Origin: Larix kaempferi
Taxonomy: Eukaryota > Streptophyta > Pinopsida > Pinales > Pinaceae
DNA: 64,000 nt
Assembly (NCBI GenBank): GCA_027924585.1
Contig: BSBM01000486.1
Location: 41,060,001 to 41,124,000, forward strand
Direction of reading: 5' to 3'
Position 1 is the stretch's first letter. Every line of letters begins with the position of its first letter. Below the pieces are notes generated by a model. That model was not told the origin of the DNA. It saw nothing but the letters and a program-made list of their open reading frames with translations, and ran no database searches. A program made the translations under genes and the position numbers. Of the stretch, positions 61,725 to 64,000 are shown in pieces.

Positions 61725-62147
61725 ATGTCAGCAAAATCTTCAGTGTTCTTAGGATTCACGGATGGTGCTAGCTGTCATACGCAGAGACTCACTTATGCTG
61801 TGTGGGTTATTTATTCACCTGACCATTAGATTGTGTCTTCGGGAGGTGCTTGTCTCAATCCAACATCCAACAATGTGGCTGAGTACAATGTCATTGAGCT
61901 ACTTCGTGATTCCATTTCACATGGTATCCATTCTTTAGAATTCCGCTTGGATTCGCAACTGGCTGTGTCTCAATTGAGTGGCATGTACCATGTGAGGGAT
62001 CCTACATTACTACGGAGGTTCTTAAGGGTAAGACTCTTGGAGCATCAATTTGTTTTCATTACAGACATTCATGTTCCGAGATGTTTTAATCATGTACCTG
62101 ATGCATATGCTAATTATGTCCTAGTTTGGCATTTGTCACATCAATAA
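61725..62147 (+). pseudogene. Additional RNase H of E2
   Basis: ATG at 61725, directly after gttgacag. The acidic active-site positions appear in order: GFTDGAS, NNVAEYNVI, RLDSQLAVSQL and HVPDAYAN. It aligns over its full length with the E1 ORF at 27651. A TAG at 61827-61829 (after SPDH) breaks it once. It lies 105 bp beyond the pol stop, in the same frame register and orientation, which shows the ancestral position of this gene. Confidence 0.85.
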
Positions 62148-62324
62148 AAGAAGCATACAAATAAACATCCATTCACACATTTGTACATACACATATAGTA
62201 GAACCGGAGAATCATAGTTTTTCATAAATAATATGTCCAAAATGTGGTGTCATAGTACAAAACTGGAGCCCGTAGCTCTCAAAAATATACATAACCGATA
62301 CAAAAATATAGGAATTTGTGGCAT
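62148..62324. other. Spacer between convergent E2 genes
   Basis: 177 bp, AT-rich, without the CACGTG repeats seen in E1. Confidence 0.6.
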
Positions 62325-62617
62325 CTAAGCCCTACGGGGAGGCCTCACTGGCTCGGTAGGATGTGTTTGAACATAATAATCCACTGCATTGGCTATGCAC
62401 CGCAGTAATCGCACCCAGGTACCCGGTAGTCCTACAACATGTCGTTGCATTGCCTCCAGGAGATGCTCTACCTCTATTACTGGTACTCTGGTAGTCATGC
62501 GGTTCAGGTTGACCCGTACTGTCTCTAACGTGTGCTCTGTTGCATCTCCAGCCACGTCTCCACCCCTTCCTCAACGACGATGTCGCAGGAATCCGTGTGG
62601 TCTTCGCGGACCAACAT

Positions 62618-62720
62618 CTGCGAGAAAACAGTCATATGTCAATATGTGATACCACACCAAAAATAATGACTTATAATAAAAAATACAAAAAAAATAAATA
62701 TTCCAAAAAGAGTAACATAC
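62618..62720 (-). other. Intron in the E2 antisense gene
   Basis: Minus-strand donor ATTG|GTATGTTACT and acceptor TTTCTCGCAG|ATGTTGG; 103 bp. Same position, phase and near-identical flanking residues (D-V-G-P) as the E1 intron. Confidence 0.8.
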
Positions 62721-62794
62721 CAATATCTCTGAATGCAGCCCATGGAGGGAGTGACATGTCGTGGTCACCCCGGTAGTCTATCCCCTCATATGGG

Positions 62795-62940
62795 TAGTCA
62801 TCGATGGCGATGACCTGCCGTGCCCACCAGTGGAAAAAATCCTCAGAATATGGGGAGGCCGTGAGGGTAGTCATCGATGGCGATGACCTACCGTGCCCAC
62901 CAGTGGAAAAAATCCTCAGAATATGGGGAGGCCTATCGGC
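62795..62940. repeat. 73-bp tandem duplication inside the E2 antisense gene
   Basis: The segment beginning tagtcatcgatggcgatgac occurs at 62795 and 62868 with one visible difference. Because 73 is not a multiple of three it shifts the reading frame of the antisense gene. Confidence 0.9.
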
Positions 62941-63707
62941 CACCCCCCCTGCCACGTCAGTACTTCATCCCACTAGGTCTGGGCTGGATCTCGAAGATGG
63001 TGCGGAGGGACTTCAACCCTCGGACTTAATCCTGGAACTCTCTCAAAGAAGAAACTGCAGAGTATGCTGCCAAAACCAAAGTTTTTGGCCCATCCAAGCT
63101 TGCACTCCGTTAACTGGCTCTTCATAGTAACCAGTAACGTTGTGCGCCAGTCGTTCATTGTAGGTCTCATACACTCTGCTGCATAGAATACCAACGGCCT
63201 TGAAGCCTTATGTAGAGCAGTTGAACCTGATAATCTCCTGAGTGTGAATACTATTATCTTCATACTCAAGCTCGCAATGGACTCAATGGGAATCTGACTG
63301 CCCACCTTTTGGGTACCAGGAAGGCAATACCGGTCTATGTAGTTAGTAATTGTGATCCCACCACCTACATTGCGGGACCTAAGGATAGCCACATCCCCTC
63401 GGTGGGACAACCCTGTGATAAAATAGATATCCTCCACCTCTAGTGGAAGTGGTTGACCATCCAGGTGAAAGTGTTGCGCATATGCATCCCCGTAATCAAC
63501 CAGCCTGCGGAGCAATTGGTTTTGGGCCCTTCAACCCCCAATGCTGCAAAACTTGTAGAGACCACATGCTTGTAACGCTTGTTGCGCGGGTAAATCTTGG
63601 CGTACTCATTCATCAACGACGTCATGTTCTCTCTCTCTCTCCACTCTAGGACTATCCTAGAGGAAAACACAAGGAATTTTTTAGCATTCATCCATTAAAA
63701 AACCATC

Positions 63708-63795
63708 CTTGCGACCCTATATGCGGTCAAAAATGTATACAGTTGCGTCCATACGCGGTCAACGCATGCGTTGACTGCGTCCAGGATGCCCTACC
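63708..63795. repeat. Decayed palindromic units upstream of the E2 antisense exon
   Basis: Two to three units of 32-34 bp with tgcg...gcggtcaa and cgcatgcgttgac motifs. They sit at the same place as array 2 of E1, in the predicted 5' intron. The copia insertion at 63806 truncates the array. Confidence 0.6.
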
Positions 63796-63805
63796 CGTGA
63801 CCCGC

Positions 63806-64000
63806 TGTTAGAAAAAAACAGGATCGCAGAGCAATAACAATAAACAGAAATGCAAATATAATCACACATCACATTACAAGAGAGCCAAAGATATATCGTG
63901 GTTCACCCAACTTGGGCTACGTCCACTCTGAAGTTTCCAGTCCTTATTATTATACCGTCCAACAAAGTGAAGGGATACAACCTGCAGCACATCCGCTGCA
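63806..64000 (-). repeat. Copia LTR of the A/B family, continuing beyond the right edge
   Basis: Starts tgttagaaaaaaacaggatc and follows the LTR at 2279 closely. It has no PBS on its left, so this is the outer end of a 3' LTR or solo LTR in minus orientation, inserted into E2. The target duplication would be cccgc if the boundary is right. Confidence 0.85.

Larger units (their letters stand above)
62325..63656 (-). pseudogene. E2 antisense gene: PMD-like protein
   Basis: Homologue of the E1 antisense gene. In order on the minus strand: EWRERE after the predicted acceptor (63657), LLRRLVDYG, then VEDIYFITGLSHRGD (the PMD core), SFFFERVPGLSPRV, IDDYPYEGIDYRGDHDMS, an intron, DVGPRR, and a C-terminal tail ending at 62325. 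The start codon position of E1 reads ATA here. Frame changes occur near 63500 and near 62960, and a TGA near 62571 interrupts exon 3. A 73-bp tandem duplication lies at 62795-62940. The two copies diverge strongly in sequence but keep the gene order, strand and splice sites. Confidence 0.7.
52761..63805 (+). mobile_element. Element E2: Tat/Ogre-like gypsy retrotransposon, 3' end beyond the window
   Basis: Plus-strand order: 918-bp LTR, PBS, 1.9-kb leader, gag-pol, separate RNase H ORF and convergent antisense PMD-like gene. A copia LTR then interrupts it at 63806 and the 3' LTR is not in view. Gag, Pol, RNase H and the antisense gene are all homologous to E1's, though the LTR sequences differ. 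It is strongly decayed by nonsense substitutions. It gives the reference order against which E1's inversion is judged. Confidence 0.88.

Overview
The window looks like plant nuclear DNA from a repeat-rich intergenic region of a large genome. I see no convincing host gene, no rRNA, no tRNA gene and nothing bacterial. Almost everything I can identify is a retroelement: Ty1/copia and Ty3/gypsy LTR retrotransposons, one non-autonomous LTR element, solo LTRs, one LINE fragment and two tRNA-type SINEs, plus tandem repeats. The dense layering of old copies, one 4.2-kb LTR and the absence of genes over 64 kb suggest a gymnosperm, possibly a conifer. This is inference; no sequence here fixes the species.

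Layout, left part. At 1-9224 there are two copia copies on the minus strand, A and B, in tandem and sharing one LTR (2279-2863). Copy B is split by a young non-autonomous LTR element (5641-8739, TSD gacat). At 9225-12192 there is a copia 3' end with its LTR, then a decayed copia gag. At 12193-16360 there is a very long LTR-like unit with an 8-bp terminal inverted repeat and a TTCCT target duplication. At 17221-17416 there is a SINE.

Middle. Element E1 (18253-33228, TSD gtcac) is a Tat/Ogre-like gypsy element inserted into the RNase H of a minus-strand copia element. Its LTRs differ by only about 3 of 651 bases. Its gag-pol block lies inverted relative to its LTRs, its extra RNase H gene and its polypurine tract. 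Downstream are a copia remnant with a LINE inside (33441-37990), an unidentified stretch (37991-41100), another copia remnant, a five-copy satellite-like array with a 358-bp period (42447-44238), a decayed gypsy 5' end, a SINE with a perfect 16-bp TSD, and an LTR related to that of E1.

Right part. Element E2 (52761 to beyond 63805) is a relative of E1 in the normal order: LTR, primer-binding site, long leader, gag-pol, a separate RNase H ORF, then an antisense gene. E2 is an old copy. Its roughly 6-kb gag-pol keeps its frame from 55623 to 61619 but carries about 17 nonsense codons, many of them at sites where E1 has Arg, Gln or Trp. A copia LTR (63806-64000) interrupts E2 at the window edge.

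The most interesting system is the accessory module shared by E1 and E2. It has a sense RNase H ORF just after CAG|ATG. It also has a convergent antisense plant-mobile-domain (PMD) type gene with a matching intron in both elements and, in E1, its own TATA box. GC-rich palindromic arrays of about 33 bp occur in the antisense gene's first intron and in the gag leader.
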